Positions 1 to 7,186 of a stretch of DNA of 13,497 bases are shown here, piece by piece (positions within the stretch are counted from its first letter, which is position 1; every line of letters begins with the position of its first letter). This stretch comes from Acidimicrobiia bacterium UBA4744 (GTDB lineage Bacteria > Actinomycetota > Acidimicrobiia > Spongiisociales > UBA4744). Made by a program: the position numbers and the translations under genes. The DNA is taken from contig DHIO01000051.1 in the NCBI GenBank assembly GCA_002403855.1, forward strand, positions 40,483 through 53,979, in the 5' to 3' direction. The notes below the pieces were generated by a model. That model worked only from the letters and a program-made list of their open reading frames with translations. It was not told the origin of the DNA and did not search any database.

Positions 1-965
1 CCGGTCGGACCGACCACCAGGATGGTTCCGTAGGGCTTGCTGAAAGAATCCTCGAAGCGCCGTTCGTTGTCGCCGAGAAACCCGAGATCCTTGAGCTCGA
101 GTAACGCCGTGCTGGTGTCCAACAGCCGCATGACTACCTTTTCGCCGTAGATCGTCGGCAGACTGGACACCCGGAGATCGAGCTGCTTGTGCCCCACCCG
201 GAGATTGATGCGTCCATCTTGGGGCCGCCTGCGCTCGGCGATGTCGATGTCGGCCATGATCTTCAGCCGGCTTATCACCGCGTTGGCGATGGAACGAGGG
301 GTACGCATGATCTCGTGAAGCACGCCGTCGATCCGAAAACGCACCCGTAGGTCCTTCTCGGTCGGTTCGATGTGAATGTCCGACCCGCGGTCGGCGGCAG
401 CTCGCGTGATGAGCATGTTGACGAGCTTCACTACCGGCGCTTCGTCGGCAGCCGCTTCGACTGCTCCGAGATCTTGGGTTTCTACTGCGTCCTCGGCAGC
501 CAGTTCGGCCATGTCGGTGACGGAGCTGTCGAGCGACGCCATGCGCCCCACCGCTGCCTCGACATCAGATCGGGTGGCGACCTTGACCACGACCTCCCGT
601 CCCGAGATCGCCCGGATGTCGTCGATCGCCAGCACGTTGGCCGGGTCGGCCATCGCGATGACGAGTCGGTCCTCCTCGAAGCCGACCGGAAGGGCGGCAT
701 AGCGACGAGCGAGGGCTTCCGGAATGAGGGCGGCGGCCGCCGGGTCAACGGTCGCCTCGTCGAGATCGACGAACTCGATGCCGATGTTCTTGGCCAGCAC
801 CCGCACCAGGTCGCGTTCCTCGACCAGGTTCTCTTCGACGAGCACCCGCCCGAGGGGACGGCCGGTCTCGTTGTGGATGTCCAGACCGGCCTTGAGCACC
901 TCTTCGGTGACAATCCCCTCCTCGAGAAGGAGCGTGCCGAGATGCCCGGCATCCCGCTGAACCAT
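1..965 (-). CDS. pilB: Type IV pilus assembly ATPase PilB (GspE/PulE family), 3'-truncated by window edge
   Basis: Reading the minus strand from the ATG at 965-963 gives an uninterrupted 321-residue frame that is still open at position 1. Residues 1-145 look like the GspE/PilB N-terminal (MshEN-type) domain: 'LGTLLLEEGIVTEE' near the start, then 'LGRVLVEENLVEE' and 'LVIAMADPANVLAIDDI'. The secretion-ATPase N2 region starts near residue 178 with 'VVKLVNMLITRAA', the GSDIHIEP signature (194-201), 'RFRIDGVLHEI', the RRRPQDGRI arginine segment and 'SSLPTIYGEKVVMRLLD'. The window ends at VVGPTG, the first half of Walker A, so Walker A/B, the His box and any zinc motif lie outside. Family role: hexameric cytoplasmic ATPase driving pilus extension (or pseudopilus assembly in type II secretion). 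Pilus rather than T2SS is inferred from the lineage and the DUF4388 neighbour. The start lies 7 nt after the DUF4388 stop; a GGTGAG at 981-976 overlapping that stop could serve as ribosome binding site with a rather long 10-nt spacer. Confidence 0.88.
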   Translation of the reverse strand, partial: MVQRDAGHLGTLLLEEGIVTEEVLKAGLDIHNETGRPLGRVLVEENLVEERDLVRVLAKNIGIEFVDLDEATVDPAAAALIPEALARRYAALPVGFEEDRLVIAMADPANVLAIDDIRAISGREVVVKVATRSDVEAAVGRMASLDSSVTDMAELAAEDAVETQDLGAVEAAADEAPVVKLVNMLITRAAADRGSDIHIEPTEKDLRVRFRIDGVLHEIMRTPRSIANAVISRLKIMADIDIAERRRPQDGRINLRVGHKQLDLRVSSLPTIYGEKVVMRLLDTSTALLELKDLGFLGDNERRFEDSFSKPYGTILVVGPT

Positions 966-972
966 GGCTCGG

Positions 973-1914
973 CTACTCACCGGCACCCTTTGCTTCCTGG
1001 ACGCGAGCTCCCAAACCGCGGCGGCGGCTCATGGCCGGGACATCTCCGCCGCCCTCCGGGGTCACTACCTCCGACAAGGCGTCCCGAAGCAGGGCTTCGT
1101 CATCGGAATCGGGCGGCGCGTCCGGTGCCTCATTGTGAGGTACCGGCTCCTCTCTTTGAGGTACCGGCTCCTCTCTTTGAGGTACCGGCTCCTCTGAATA
1201 TTGATCTTCTCCATAACCGTAGGCAGCCGGAGGAGGCATGTCGGTGATCTCCAGCAAACCGTCCCGCGTGAGGCCGGCCATGATCTGACCCACTGCGAAG
1301 TCGGTCATGCCCAGGCGCCGCGCAACCTCTTCGATGCTCCCCTCACCTTGCAGGGCGGCGAGAACCTTCCAGCTTGCCGACGGCAGCGAAACCTCGTGGT
1401 GAGGGAGATCGGGAGTCATCCGCAGGTGGAAGGTGATGGCCGGAATGACCTCTTCGATCTCTGCCCACTGAATGTTCCGATTCTCCGCCTCCGCGAGGCT
1501 GGCATCGATCTCGATCGAGACCCCGGTGTCATAGCGCGGTCCAACCGACTCAGAGAATTCGAATTCGCCGTCTGTTCTGCGCATGAGCCGGAAGATGACA
1601 TCGGCAATCTGATCGGCCAGAAACTCGGTGAGTTGCTGCTCGGAGGCTTGCTCGGCAAGAACCTCGACGATGTTCTTCTCACGACGTTCAACGAGTACCC
1701 AATCCTGCGAGTCGATCAGCCCGGCGCCCACCAGCTCATCGGCGAGATCCTCTTCGCGACGAGTCGTTGCGTAGGTGATGGAACCGTCGGCGAGGTAGAT
1801 CCTCCCTTGCAGTTCGACCGCGTCGATTCGCAGAGCTCCGCTCTTTCTCGACCGTGCCAGCAGGCGCAGGACCTCGGGCAGCGGAAACGCCTCGAGGGCA
1901 CCGGTGAGCGACAT
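973..1914 (-). CDS. DUF4388 (PATAN-like) domain protein with winged-helix-like segment and repeat-containing tail
   Basis: The product is 313 aa. The ATG at 1914 is chosen over an upstream in-frame start at 2025 because a GGAGG lies 7 nt before it and the protein then opens with 'MSLTGALEAFPLPEVLRLL', the usual start of DUF4388/PATAN domains. Residues 1-140 fit that family: 'SRKSGALRI', 'GRIYLADGSITYAT', 'LADELVGAGLI' and a GEFEF strand near 116-120. Residues 180-224 (from 'SWKVLAALQGEGSIEEVARR' through 'IMAGLTRDGLLEI') read like a small winged helix. Residues 226-313 are rich in Pro, Glu and Asp, probably disordered, with a tandem REEPVPQ repeat (about 240-258) and a basic SRRRG patch (296-300). 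No signal peptide or membrane segment is visible, so it is probably cytoplasmic. PATAN domains in cyanobacterial response regulators bind PilB; with pilB 7 nt downstream, a role in controlling the pilus motor is an inference. It lies 41 nt after aroE. No enzymatic motif was seen. Confidence 0.85.
   Translation of the reverse strand: MSLTGALEAFPLPEVLRLLARSRKSGALRIDAVELQGRIYLADGSITYATTRREEDLADELVGAGLIDSQDWVLVERREKNIVEVLAEQASEQQLTEFLADQIADVIFRLMRRTDGEFEFSESVGPRYDTGVSIEIDASLAEAENRNIQWAEIEEVIPAITFHLRMTPDLPHHEVSLPSASWKVLAALQGEGSIEEVARRLGMTDFAVGQIMAGLTRDGLLEITDMPPPAAYGYGEDQYSEEPVPQREEPVPQREEPVPHNEAPDAPPDSDDEALLRDALSEVVTPEGGGDVPAMSRRRGLGARVQEAKGAGE
1137..1195 (-). repeat. In-frame 21-bp tandem repeat, about 2.8 copies
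   Basis: Two full copies (1137-1157, 1158-1178) and a 17-nt partial copy (1179-1195, GAGGTACCGGCTCCTCT on the plus strand) are identical at every base. The 21-nt period preserves the reading frame and encodes a repeated REEPVPQ heptad in the tail of the DUF4388 protein. Each unit contains the 6-nt palindrome GGTACC, and GAGG/CCTC arms could form a weak hairpin. Perfect identity, including synonymous positions, points to recent duplication by slippage or unequal recombination. Confidence 0.95.
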
Positions 1915-1921
1915 GTTGATT

Positions 1922-1926
1922 CCTCC
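1922..1926 (-). promoter_or_regulatory. Shine-Dalgarno GGAGG for the DUF4388 gene
   Basis: The minus strand reads GGAGGAATCAAC-ATG, a strong ribosome binding site with a 7-nt spacer. It decides the start at 1914 against the 37-residue-longer in-frame alternative. It is one of only two well-placed strong sites in the window, so this gene is probably initiated independently after the 41-nt gap behind aroE. Confidence 0.8.
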
Positions 1927-1955
1927 GTACCGACTCCTAGGGTGTTTCGGCGGAG

Positions 1956-2759
1956 CTATCCGGTCGCTTGAGCCTTTTGCAGAGCCGACTTCATAGCCGC
2001 GAGCGGTGCCGGCAGGGCGGTCCACAAAGTGAACGAAGCGCCGGCCTGCGCCAGGAGCAGATCGGTGCCCGAAGCGTGGGGAAGGCCGGCCCCACCGGCA
2101 GTCTGCACGGCGGGAGTCGGACCGTGACCGTAAGCCATGTCGAGCAGTCCGGCGCTCTTTTCAACGATTCCCGGCGGCAGTGACTCGCCGCGCATGCCGA
2201 GCGGCGTGGCGTTCACCACCACGGCTTCTGAGATAGGAACGCCCCAAGGAATCGGTCGGGCATCCGTGTCGGCCACTTCGGCAAGCCGTTCCGCCGCTCG
2301 TGGACGGCGAGAGGTGAGGAACAGTTCGTGGTTCTCGAGAGCGATGAGCGCTGCCGCCGCCGCACCACCGGCCCCGAGAACCAGAACCGGAGCGTCGGTC
2401 GGAAGCGCTCTCTCCTCCCAGACCAAGCGGATACCTTCGATATCCGTACTGTGCCCAACCAGCCGCGAGCCGGCCACGACGATGGTGTTGACGGAACCCG
2501 ACCTCATCGCGCCGGCAGAAAGCTCATCGGCTTCGGCCGCTGCTCGCCGTTTGTGGGGCATGGTGACATTGGCTCCGTGCCAGCGTCCCGCTCGTAGATC
2601 GGCACACCCCCGGCCAAACCCGTCGGCATCCACTCGCACAGCTCGGTAGGTACCTACTACGCCCGCCGAGTCGAGAGCTGCTTGTTGGATGACCGGCGAT
2701 AGGGAGTGATCCACCGGATCTCCAAACAGGACCAGGTCGAAACGAGTCACTTGCGCCAT
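1956..2759 (-). CDS. aroE: Shikimate dehydrogenase (NADP+)
   Basis: The product is 267 aa, normal for AroE, which reduces 3-dehydroshikimate to shikimate in the aromatic amino acid pathway. Visible motifs in order: shikimate-binding SLSP (19-22), NVTMPHK with catalytic Lys70 (64-70), 'SVNTIV' (89-94), 'GHSTDIEGI' with catalytic Asp106, the nucleotide-binding loop 'VLGAGGAAAAALIAL' (127-141), a basic SRRPR segment (150-154) where NADP-phosphate-binding NRTxxR normally sits, 'NATPLGM' (183-189) and 'LLLAQAGASFTLW' (234-246). The usual 'YNPxxTP' segment is YGHGPTP here (210-216), a mild deviation. The ATG at 2759 is preferred over the longer in-frame start at 2804 because it begins 1 nt after the mltG stop and the family starts just before the first strand. 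No clear Shine-Dalgarno is visible, so translational coupling to mltG is likely. Confidence 0.95.
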   Translation of the reverse strand: MAQVTRFDLVLFGDPVDHSLSPVIQQAALDSAGVVGTYRAVRVDADGFGRGCADLRAGRWHGANVTMPHKRRAAAEADELSAGAMRSGSVNTIVVAGSRLVGHSTDIEGIRLVWEERALPTDAPVLVLGAGGAAAAALIALENHELFLTSRRPRAAERLAEVADTDARPIPWGVPISEAVVVNATPLGMRGESLPPGIVEKSAGLLDMAYGHGPTPAVQTAGGAGLPHASGTDLLLAQAGASFTLWTALPAPLAAMKSALQKAQATG

Positions 2760-2760
2760 C

Positions 2761-3846
2761 TCACGGGATGAGGCCGTCTTTCTGAGCTTGCTGCTTCCAG
2801 GCAAGAAACTCGTCGTAGTCGGCCGTGAAGGAATGCTCGCCGGTGGGCGATGTCAGCACGTAGTAGATGAAATCGGTGTCCGCCGGTTCGGCCGCCGCCT
2901 CCAGTGATTTCTGGCCGGGTCCGCCGATGGGGGTCGGTGGTAGACCGGGGTACTTCCTCGTGTTGTAGGGCGAATCCACTTCGAGATCAGTCTGGGTGAG
3001 CGACTTGCCCCGCTCCCCCAGCGCATAGATCACCGTCGCGTCGATCCCCAGCACCATTGGAATCTCTAGGCGGTTGAGGATCACGCTGCCGATCAGCGGC
3101 CGATCTTCGTCGACCCCGGCTTCGGCTTCGATCAGGGAAGCGATGATGATCCCTTCGTAGATCGAGAGATTCGCTGATTCGATCGTCGACCAGTCGATCG
3201 CGTCTACTCGTCGCACCATGGTGTCGGCCAGGTTCTGCAAGACGTCTCCCGGCCCGGCATCGAGCGGAAAGTCGTAAGTGTCGGGGAACAACAGACCCTC
3301 CCAAGAGATGGGATCGGAGGCCGGTCCTTGCAGCAGTGGGGACTCCACCTCCGTCAGGGCAGCGCGGAGCTCGGTGTCTGTGAAATCCGTCTGGCGGGCG
3401 ATCTCCTCGATGACCTCCGTGATCCACAGTCCTTCTCGCACCGTTACCCGGAACGTCTCGACGACCGGACCGACCAGGAGCAGATCGATGACCGCCTCGT
3501 TGCTCATGCCGGTTTCCAGGTCGTAGCTACCGGCCTGGAGGCGCTCGGCCGTATCAGAGGTGCGGGCGGCCAGCTCAAACTGAGCCGAGGACTCCACGAC
3601 GCCCGCTTCGGCGAGCACCACGCCGATCTGGCGGGCGCTCGCCCCGGCCGGGATGTCGACCGACACGGGTAGCCCCGGCTGGATGTCGGGAGGAGCGGTG
3701 ACGTCCGATACGCCCCCCAACCCGCCGACCCAGGCGGCCAGTTCCCGGGCACCGAAGTAGGCCCCGGCCAGGATTGCGAGCAAGAGCACAAACCCGGCCA
3801 GGCGCCGGAGGGCATCAGTCCGTGTCTCTCCGGCGGGATCCGTCAT
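2761..3846 (-). CDS. mltG: Endolytic murein transglycosylase MltG (YceG-like)
   Basis: The product is 361 aa. A short cytoplasmic N-terminus is followed by one hydrophobic membrane segment (about 15-34, 'LAGFVLLLAILAGAYFG') and an extracytoplasmic part. Residues about 60-125 fit the LysM-like N-domain ('VSVDIPAGASARQIGVVLAE' ... 'LQAGSYDLETGMS'). The catalytic YceG domain follows: 'EGLLFPDTYDF' (183-193), 'IIASLIEAEAG' with probable catalytic Glu240, 'GSVILNRL' (253-260), 'DSPYNTRKYPGLPPTPI' (291-307) and the terminal 'SPTGEHSF' (333-340). The family cleaves nascent glycan strands at the membrane and sets chain termination in peptidoglycan synthesis. The ATG start overlaps the ruvX stop by 4 nt (ATGA), indicating coupling. 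Nothing is missing; the GLPPGPIxNPG consensus reads GLPPTPIGGPG. Confidence 0.95.
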   Translation of the reverse strand: MTDPAGETRTDALRRLAGFVLLLAILAGAYFGARELAAWVGGLGGVSDVTAPPDIQPGLPVSVDIPAGASARQIGVVLAEAGVVESSAQFELAARTSDTAERLQAGSYDLETGMSNEAVIDLLLVGPVVETFRVTVREGLWITEVIEEIARQTDFTDTELRAALTEVESPLLQGPASDPISWEGLLFPDTYDFPLDAGPGDVLQNLADTMVRRVDAIDWSTIESANLSIYEGIIIASLIEAEAGVDEDRPLIGSVILNRLEIPMVLGIDATVIYALGERGKSLTQTDLEVDSPYNTRKYPGLPPTPIGGPGQKSLEAAAEPADTDFIYYVLTSPTGEHSFTADYDEFLAWKQQAQKDGLIP

Positions 3847-4259
3847 CGGCGAGCATCCAGGAAAGACTGCAGCATGATGGCGGCCGCTATCTTGTCTATC
3901 ACTTGCCGGCGGCGAGTCCGCCGAACATCGGCCGCCAGGAGCGTCTGCTCTGCACTTCTAGTGGTGTACCGTTCATCGGCCATCTCCACCGGCAGGCCCG
4001 TTGCCTCGCTTGCCAGCCTCGCCAGTTCGCGAGCCCCACCGGCGGAGAAGGTCTCTTCTCCTGCCAGGTTCACGGGAAGTCCTACCACGATCATTTCGAC
4101 ATCATTCTCGTTGACCAGTCGACGTAGCTCGGCGGCAAGCTGCCCGGGATCGGCATCGAGCACCTCGTGCGGTTGGGCGGTGAGGTGAAGAGCATCGGAC
4201 ATGGCGACGCCGATGCGCCGCGTGCCGTAGTCGAGGCCCATGATACGGCCCAGAATCAC
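3843..4259 (-). CDS. ruvX: RuvX/YqgF family pre-16S rRNA nuclease / putative Holliday junction resolvase
   Basis: The product is 138 aa with an RNase H-like fold signature: 'GLDYGTRRIGVAMSD' with Asp10, 'MIVVGLPVNLAGEE' (56-69), 'DERYTTRSAE' with Glu96, and 'IDKIAAAIMLQSFLD' with Asp122. These give the three acidic residues expected of the family, whose members mature the 16S rRNA 5' end and/or act on Holliday junctions. The GTG at 4259 gives a 4-nt overlap (GTGA) with the alaS stop and the N-terminus GRIMGLDYG expected for the family. An in-frame ATG six codons later (4241) would remove that first strand and is less likely. A GGAGGT at 4265-4260 directly abuts the GTG with no spacer, so the exact start is uncertain. 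The alaS-ruvX-mltG-aroE order is widely conserved in Actinomycetota. Confidence 0.93.
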   Translation of the reverse strand: MILGRIMGLDYGTRRIGVAMSDALHLTAQPHEVLDADPGQLAAELRRLVNENDVEMIVVGLPVNLAGEETFSAGGARELARLASEATGLPVEMADERYTTRSAEQTLLAADVRRTRRRQVIDKIAAAIMLQSFLDARR

Positions 4260-6877
4260 ACCTCCGCCAAGGCCCGCCCTGCTGCCTCCCGGGCGACGTC
4301 GAGAGCTTCACCCAGCCGATCACCGTGGGGCCCCCCAGCCTGGGCGAGTTCGGGATCACGGCTGCCGCCCCCGCCCAGGATGCGCGCAGCCGGCAGGATG
4401 ATGTCGGCGGCCGAGACTCCTTCGGCCACCAAATCGATGGACACCGCCCCTATCAAGGCTCCCTTTCCGGCATTGGTGCTGCCGAGGACGACTACTCCCC
4501 GTCCGATCCGGTCGCGCACCTGCAACGCCAGCGTGCGGAGCTGGTCCGGTGGCATTTCCCCTGCACCGGCCACCGCAAAGCGTGACTCGCCGACCATCTC
4601 CATCGACTCGGCGATGACCGCGGCTTCTTCGGCGCGCGCCTTTTGGGAGATGGACGCCAGTTGCTCCTCGAGAGCCTTGGCGCGTTCCACGAGAGCTTCC
4701 ACTCTGCCCGGAACCTCGTCGGGCTGAACTCGCAGCAACCGACCTGTCTCCGACAAGCGCCGCCGTAGCCCGGCCAGATACTCATACGCGTGGTCACCCG
4801 AGAGCGCTTCGATGCGGCGCAGGTTGGATCCAATCGACGACTCCCCGAGGACGACCAGGGGGCCAACCTGCCCGGCGGAAGGCGTGTGGGTCCCGCCGCA
4901 CAGTTCCTTCGAATAGTTGCCGATCTCGACTACCCGCACGACCTCACCGTACTTGTCTCCGAAGAAAGCCAGGGCTCCCAGGGTCTGGGCCTCCTCTTTA
5001 CTGGTCTCGAAAGCGCGCACGCCCGCATTGTCGATGACTCGTTCGTTGGCAATCCGTTCGACTTCGGCAAACTCATCCTGTTGGAGCCCGCCGAAATGGC
5101 TGAAGTCGAATCGCAACCGACCGTTCTCGACCAGCGACCCAGCCTGCTGGACATGCTGACCCAGCACATCGCGAAGCGCCCAGTGAAGCACGTGAGTTCC
5201 GGTGTGACTCTTGCGTATCCCTTCCCGACGAGGCGAGTCGATGCGCGCCTCGGCATCCTGGCCGACCTGTACGAAGCCTCTCCCCACGGTGGCCCGGTGG
5301 CCGTTGAGGCCGGGCACACCGGCTTGCGTGTCCCGTACCACCAGTCGGCCGGTTTCGGTCTCGATCAACCCGGTATCCCCCACCTGGCCGCCCGCCTCGG
5401 CATAGAAGGGCGTTCGGTCGAGGAAGACCTCGACTTCCTGCCCTTCCTCCGCCCGATCCGTCTGCTCGCCTTCTCGCAGCAACGAGAGAATCCGGCTCCG
5501 GCTTGCTTCGTCCGTGTAACCGAGGAACTCGGTGGGTCCGATGTCGTCCAAGAGCGCCCGGTAAGCGTCGGCCGTGGCCGCACTCTCGCCGCCCTTCCAG
5601 GCGGCTCGGGCCCGACTCCGCTGTTCTTCCATGGCCGCCTCAAAGGCGCTCTCGTCGATCTCCACCCCTTGCTCGGCGGCGATTTCCTTGGTGAGTTCGA
5701 CCGGAAATCCGAAGGTATCGTGCAACTTGAAGGTGGTGGCGCCGGACAGCAAACCCCCCGCCGGAACCGTCTCCAGCTCACTCTCCAGCAACGTGTGTCC
5801 CGATTGCAGAGTTTGGCGGAAGCGAGCCTCCTCGCGGGTGACGACATCCGTGACGAACCCTTGTTGATCGAGAAGCTCCGGGTACCCGGGGGCCATGACG
5901 TCGACGGTGGCTTGCACCAGCTGGGGAGTAATCAGGCCCTCGCCGCCGAGCCTCCAGGCGTGCCGTACTGCTCTCCGCAAGATGCGTCGCAGTACATAAC
6001 CCCGCCCGTCGTTCGACGGAACCACTCCATCACCGATGAGGAACGTCAGGGCGCGCCCGTGGTCGGCGAGGACGCGCAGGGAAACGTCGACCATGGGATC
6101 TTCACCGTATGTCACGCTCGCGAAGCGAGCGGCCGTGTCGAGGACGTGCCGCATCGTGTCGACATCGAAGATCGTGTCGACTCCCTGGAGGACGGTGGCC
6201 ATTCGCTCGAGCCCCATCCCGGTGTCGATGCTCTTGGCGGGAAGCTCGCCGACAACGTGGTAGGGCTGATCCTGGATGTTCTGCATGAACACCAGATTCC
6301 AGATCTCCACGAATCGCTCTTCGTCGACCACCGGACCTCCATCGGGCCCGTAGGCGAGCCCCCGGTCGTAGAAGATCTCGGAGCTCGGACCGCAGGGCCC
6401 GGCTACACCCATCTGCCAGAAATTGTCGCGCCCGCGACGCTGAAGACGATGCGGTTGAACTCCCACCTCGTCCAGCCAAATCTGAGCGGCCTCATCATCG
6501 GTTTCGTGGACGGTGAACCACAGGAATTCGGGGTCGATGCCGAAGGCTTCGGTCACCAGGTCGTAGGACCATGGTATGGCGTCTTTCTTGAAGTAGTCAC
6601 CAAAGCTGAAATTGCCGAGCATCTCGAAGAAACTGGCGTGCCGGGCGGTCGTCCCAATGATGTCGATGTCCACCGTCCTCACGCACTTCTGGGAGGAAAC
6701 TGCCCGGGGATAGGGGGCGGGTTCCTCACCGAGGAAGTAAGGCTTGAAGGGAACCATGCCGGCGTTGGTGAGCAACAGCGTCGGGTCCACCGGAATGAGC
6801 GACGCAGACGGCCTCACCGTGTGAGAACGTTCCTCGAAGAACCTCACGAAAGTAGAGCGAAGCTGATTGGAATCCAT
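4256..6877 (-). CDS. alaS: Alanyl-tRNA synthetase
   Basis: The product is 873 aa, full length for bacterial AlaRS, which charges tRNA-Ala and clears mischarged Ser/Gly. The class II catalytic core occupies about 1-240 ('TLLLTNAGMVPFKPYFLG', 'RHASFFEMLGNFSFGDYF', 'FWQMGVAGPCGPSSEIFYD', 'DTGMGLERMATVLQG'). The tRNA-recognition helical region follows ('GRGYVLRRILRRAVRH'). The editing domain has the zinc/active-site set H558xxxH562 ('SHTGTH') and C660xxxH664 ('CGGTH'). A helical, coiled-coil-like linker (about 705-760) leads to C-Ala, with 'GGGGSRDPELAQAGG' (836-850). All hallmark residues are present. The ATG at 6877 gives the standard N-terminus; no obvious Shine-Dalgarno precedes it. The stop overlaps the ruvX start by 4 nt, and the small membrane protein gene ends 29 nt upstream. 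Confidence 0.98.
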   Translation of the reverse strand: MDSNQLRSTFVRFFEERSHTVRPSASLIPVDPTLLLTNAGMVPFKPYFLGEEPAPYPRAVSSQKCVRTVDIDIIGTTARHASFFEMLGNFSFGDYFKKDAIPWSYDLVTEAFGIDPEFLWFTVHETDDEAAQIWLDEVGVQPHRLQRRGRDNFWQMGVAGPCGPSSEIFYDRGLAYGPDGGPVVDEERFVEIWNLVFMQNIQDQPYHVVGELPAKSIDTGMGLERMATVLQGVDTIFDVDTMRHVLDTAARFASVTYGEDPMVDVSLRVLADHGRALTFLIGDGVVPSNDGRGYVLRRILRRAVRHAWRLGGEGLITPQLVQATVDVMAPGYPELLDQQGFVTDVVTREEARFRQTLQSGHTLLESELETVPAGGLLSGATTFKLHDTFGFPVELTKEIAAEQGVEIDESAFEAAMEEQRSRARAAWKGGESAATADAYRALLDDIGPTEFLGYTDEASRSRILSLLREGEQTDRAEEGQEVEVFLDRTPFYAEAGGQVGDTGLIETETGRLVVRDTQAGVPGLNGHRATVGRGFVQVGQDAEARIDSPRREGIRKSHTGTHVLHWALRDVLGQHVQQAGSLVENGRLRFDFSHFGGLQQDEFAEVERIANERVIDNAGVRAFETSKEEAQTLGALAFFGDKYGEVVRVVEIGNYSKELCGGTHTPSAGQVGPLVVLGESSIGSNLRRIEALSGDHAYEYLAGLRRRLSETGRLLRVQPDEVPGRVEALVERAKALEEQLASISQKARAEEAAVIAESMEMVGESRFAVAGAGEMPPDQLRTLALQVRDRIGRGVVVLGSTNAGKGALIGAVSIDLVAEGVSAADIILPAARILGGGGSRDPELAQAGGPHGDRLGEALDVAREAAGRALAEV

Positions 6878-6906
6878 GCGCTCGACAGGTTAGTGGCCGG
6901 GGAACC

Positions 6907-7101
6907 TCAGCCCCGGCCGTTTGGGGAACGCAACCGGGTGCCGGCTCCCTCGAGGACGTCGGCGAAGGACCTCACTGCCATCCGGCGCAGGTTGGTCGGG
7001 GTGAGCGTCTCCCTGGCTCGAGCCACGCTCGCCATGGCCCAGATCGACATACCGACTCCCGTCACCGCACCCGTCAAGAACCAAAACGCTCGCTTGAGCA
7101 T
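6907..7101 (-). CDS. Small single-pass membrane protein, DUF6167-like
   Basis: The product is 64 aa. It has a basic start (MLKR), one hydrophobic helix (about 5-25, 'AFWFLTGAVTGVGMSIWAMA'), then a basic amphipathic stretch 'LTPTNLRRMAVRSFADVL'. Actinomycetota commonly encode a similar small protein (DUF6167 in streptomycetes: a 'FWxxxGxxxG' membrane helix followed by an 'LTPE' segment) just upstream of alaS. The position and the FWFLTG...TGVG and LTPTNL patterns match, so I regard it as real despite its size. Function is unknown; the topology suggests an N-in membrane anchor with a short tail. The ATG at 7101 lacks a clear Shine-Dalgarno. It lies between rarA (85-bp gap) and alaS (29-bp gap), probably in the same transcript. 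Assignment to the named family rests on pattern and synteny, not a profile search. Confidence 0.75.
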   Translation of the reverse strand: MLKRAFWFLTGAVTGVGMSIWAMASVARARETLTPTNLRRMAVRSFADVLEGAGTRLRSPNGRG

Positions 7102-7186
7102 GAACAGAGAGTAGCCAGTTGGCGGTAGCCGGTGATCGCCGAAACCCGGCGGTCCGACGGGTCTGGAATCCGAGACGGGGCCCCGG
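7102..7186. other. 85-bp intergenic gap between rarA and the small membrane protein gene
   Basis: Just after the rarA stop lies a perfect 10-nt palindrome CGGGGCCCCG (7176-7185). On the minus strand, ACCCG and CGGGT arms separated by 9 nt (about 7140-7160) could form a second weak hairpin. Neither is followed by a T-run, so I do not call an intrinsic terminator. No convincing -35/-10 pair or strong ribosome binding site is visible before the 7101 start. The gap may simply be a spacer, or hold a weak promoter for the downstream alaS-ruvX-mltG-aroE block. Confidence 0.45.

Noticed and set aside
1201..1971. A 256-codon plus-strand frame opposite the DUF4388 gene
   Set aside because: It mirrors a minus-strand gene with a good ribosome binding site and family motifs, and its own translation shows no family features.
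1915..2025. 37-residue N-terminal extension of the DUF4388 protein into aroE
   Set aside because: It would overlap aroE by about 70 nt; the GGAGG-ATG at 1914 gives the family-typical N-terminus.
2760..2804. 15-residue N-terminal extension of AroE into mltG
   Set aside because: The added residues are unlike AroE N-termini, and the ATG one nucleotide after the mltG stop fits coupling.
4790..7114. A 774-codon open frame on the plus strand opposite alaS
   Set aside because: Across alaS its codons are exact reverse complements, codon for codon, of alaS codons. Stops would therefore need TTA, CTA or TCA in alaS, which are rare at this GC content. The translation has no recognisable domain and alaS is fully conserved, so it is a shadow.
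7140..7185. Possible intrinsic terminator after rarA
   Set aside because: There are G/C palindromes but no T-run and no well-formed hairpin with a normal loop on the minus strand.
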